Positions 4,693 through 9,657 of a stretch of DNA of 9,657 bases are shown here, in pieces. Position numbers and translations under genes: made by a program. Numbering within the stretch: position 1 is the first letter of the stretch; the number at the start of each line of letters is the position of its first letter. Where the stretch lies: the NCBI GenBank assembly GCA_003511945.1, contig DOJA01000323.1:1-9657 (forward strand). The letters are read 5' to 3'. The notes under the pieces were generated by a model that worked only from the letters and a program-made list of their open reading frames with translations, did no database searches and had not been told where the DNA came from. The DNA is from Phycisphaerales bacterium (GTDB lineage: Bacteria > Planctomycetota > Phycisphaerae > Phycisphaerales > UBA1924).

Positions 4693-6552
4693 ATGACCAC
4701 CCTCCTCCGCGCCGCCGCCGCCCTCTGCTCGCTGGCTCTCCTCTTGCTTCTCGGTCCTTCCCGCGCCCCGGCGCAGCCCCAGGCCCCCGCCTCGGAGGAC
4801 GACCGCGTCCTCGCCCTCCTCGCTGAGGACCTCGAAGCCCAGCGCCGGTTCAACCCCGTGAGCGCCAGTCTGAACGCCGACCGGCGCTTCGATGACCGCT
4901 GGCCCGACGCCTCCGCCCAGGGACGGGCCGCGATTGTCGACGACGCCCGGGCCCGCCTCGCGCGGCTCGAAGCCGTCGACCTCTCCCGCCTCACCCACGA
5001 CAACCGCGTCAACGCCGCCCTGTTGCAGTACGAACTCCACGAGCGCATCGCCGTCGACGCCACCAACGACTGGCAGATGCCCATCAGCCAGATCGACGGC
5101 CCCCAGCAGTTCCTCCCCATGCTCGCCGACAACCTCTCCTTCACCACCGACGAGCAGCGCGCCGCCTACATCACCCGCCTCGAAACCCTGCCCGCCTACA
5201 TCGCGCAGGTCATCGCCAACATGCGCGAGGGGCTCAAGGCCGGGCGCACGCCCCCCAGGGTTGTCATGGGCGCCGTCGCGCAGCAGGCCCTCGCCCACGC
5301 CACCCCCGAGCACGAGGCCGACCCCGCCTCCCATGTCATGTACAAGCCCTTCGTCGGGCGCTCCGGAGAACTGGCCGACCGCGCGAAACAAGCCATCGCG
5401 CAGGGCGTCATCCCCGCCTTCCGCGCCCTGGGCGAGTTCCTGCGCGACGAGTATGTCCCGGGCTGCCGCGAGACCATCGCCGCCGGCGACCTGCCGGGGG
5501 GCGGGGGGTACTACTCCTTCCAGATCCGGCTCATGACCACCGTCGACCTCTCCGCCGACCAGATCCACCGCATCGGGCTCACCGAGGTCGCCCGCATCCG
5601 CGCAGAAATGATGCGGGTCATCGCCCGCTCGGACTACCCGCGCAAGAACGAACTCAAGGGCGATGAACTCTTCCACGCCTTCATCGAGTACCTCCGCGCC
5701 GACCCCCGCTTCTACCACCGCACCGCCGAGGAACTCCTCGACGCCTACCGCGCCATCGCCAAGCGCATCGACGCCGACATGCCCCGGCTCTTCGCCACGC
5801 TCCCCCGGCTCTCCTACGGCGTGCGCGAGATGCCCCCCTACATCGCCCCTTCGTCGCCCACCGCCTACTACTTCCAGGGCTCCCTGAAGAACGGCGTCGC
5901 CGGCTTCTTCGTCGCCAACACCTACCGCCTCGACCAGCGCCCCACCTACGAGATGATCCCCCTCACCCTCCACGAGGCCGTCCCGGGTCACCACCACCAG
6001 ATCGCCATCGCGCAGGAACTCGAAGCCGCCGGCATGCCCGAGTGGCGCACCGAACTCTTCTACAACGCCTTCGGCGAGGGCTGGGCCCTCTACGCCGAGC
6101 GCCTGGGATTCCAGATGGGCGACGAGCCCTCGCCCACCATCAACCCCGCCGTGGACGCCCCCCGCGGCCTCTACGCCGACCCCTACGCCGACTTCGGTCG
6201 GCTCTCCTACGAGATGTGGCGCGCGATGCGACTCGTCGTCGACACCGCCATCCACTCCATGGGCTGGACCCGCGACCAGGCCATCAACTACATGCTCGAC
6301 AACAGCGCCCTGACCCGCACGAACATCGAGCGCGAAGTCGACCGCTACATCGCCTCTCCCGGGCAGGCCCTGGGCTACAAGCTGGGCGAAATGCGCATCC
6401 GCGCCCTCCGCGCCGACGCCGAGGCCGCCCTCGCCGACCGCTTCGATGTCCGCCGCTTCCACGACGCCGTTCTCGGGCAGGGCTCGATCCCCCTCGACCT
6501 GCTCAGCGCGCAGGTCCAGGCCTGGATCGACCGCGAGAAGAAGCGGAACTGA
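4693..6552 (+). CDS. Secreted DUF885-family metallohydrolase-like protein
   Basis: The product is 619 residues, normal for DUF885. The N-terminus is a signal peptide: Arg6, hydrophobic core about 7-21 (leucine run), and a possible signal peptidase I site after A-P-A at 25-27, so it should act in the periplasm or outside. The zinc-peptidase-like signature HEAVPGHHHQ begins at His427, with Glu428 as the likely catalytic residue; GEGWALYAE (Glu462 or Glu469) supplies a plausible further metal ligand. YYSFQIRLMTT and YFQGSLKNGVAGFFVANTYRL are also family-like. DUF885 proteins are mostly uncharacterised and are often annotated as putative peptidases, so the substrate is unknown. I chose ATG 4693 over an in-frame TTG at 4654 because it opens the signal peptide directly and follows a TACCCT box. 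There is no Shine-Dalgarno site. It ends 9 bp from the convergent secA stop. Confidence 0.88.
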   Translation: MTTLLRAAAALCSLALLLLLGPSRAPAQPQAPASEDDRVLALLAEDLEAQRRFNPVSASLNADRRFDDRWPDASAQGRAAIVDDARARLARLEAVDLSRLTHDNRVNAALLQYELHERIAVDATNDWQMPISQIDGPQQFLPMLADNLSFTTDEQRAAYITRLETLPAYIAQVIANMREGLKAGRTPPRVVMGAVAQQALAHATPEHEADPASHVMYKPFVGRSGELADRAKQAIAQGVIPAFRALGEFLRDEYVPGCRETIAAGDLPGGGGYYSFQIRLMTTVDLSADQIHRIGLTEVARIRAEMMRVIARSDYPRKNELKGDELFHAFIEYLRADPRFYHRTAEELLDAYRAIAKRIDADMPRLFATLPRLSYGVREMPPYIAPSSPTAYYFQGSLKNGVAGFFVANTYRLDQRPTYEMIPLTLHEAVPGHHHQIAIAQELEAAGMPEWRTELFYNAFGEGWALYAERLGFQMGDEPSPTINPAVDAPRGLYADPYADFGRLSYEMWRAMRLVVDTAIHSMGWTRDQAINYMLDNSALTRTNIEREVDRYIASPGQALGYKLGEMRIRALRADAEAALADRFDVRRFHDAVLGQGSIPLDLLSAQVQAWIDREKKRN

Positions 6553-6561
6553 CCCGAGCGC

Positions 6562-9657
<3,096 letters not shown>

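Noticed and set aside
4567..6462. 631-residue open frame on the minus strand opposite the DUF885 gene
   Set aside because: It is Gly/Val/Glu/Ala-rich with no domain pattern, as expected of the strand complementary to a high-GC gene; the plus-strand frame has a signal peptide and family motifs.

Overview
The window is strongly GC-rich, with G or C at most third codon positions. It holds five complete protein genes and the 3' part of a sixth. The gene content and SecA architecture suggest a planctomycete, most likely of class Phycisphaerae: a SpoIIE-type phosphatase with an N-terminal WGGN motif, a TPR lipoprotein, a BtpA-family protein, a DUF885 hydrolase, a greatly enlarged SecA, and little use of Shine-Dalgarno sites. 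This placement is inference from family resemblance; no rRNA or other phylogenetic marker is present, and SecA would be the best gene to place it.

Layout from left to right: a C-tract tandem repeat (about 13-110); a PP2C/SpoIIE-type protein phosphatase (136-1014, +); a TPR lipoprotein (1131-2225, -); a BtpA/SgcQ-family TIM barrel protein (2285-3097, +); a receiver-HPt regulator with a possible PilZ-like front domain (3199-4416, -); a secreted DUF885 metallohydrolase-like protein (4693-6552, +); and SecA (6562-9657, -, N-terminus outside the window). Strands alternate strictly (+ - + - + -). Every junction is therefore convergent or divergent, no two genes are visibly co-transcribed, and gene order gives little information on shared pathways.

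Two proteins are signalling parts: the phosphatase, with all its metal-binding acidic residues, and the regulator, which has lost both phosphorylatable residues (Glu in place of the receiver Asp, Leu in place of the HPt His). Three envelope-related products (lipoprotein, DUF885 protein, SecA) fit together only in the general sense that SecA would export the first two.

The intergenic regions carry a repeat family: three 83-bp elements with a central hairpin and terminal inverted repeats (3111-3193, 4462-4544, 4557-4639), plus a related hairpin at 1047-1071. Short TANNNT motifs lie 6-7 nt before two start codons and hint at leaderless transcripts. I see no phage, defence, CRISPR, tRNA or transposase genes. 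The strongest lead is the doubly altered phosphorelay protein; I do not claim a new multi-gene system.
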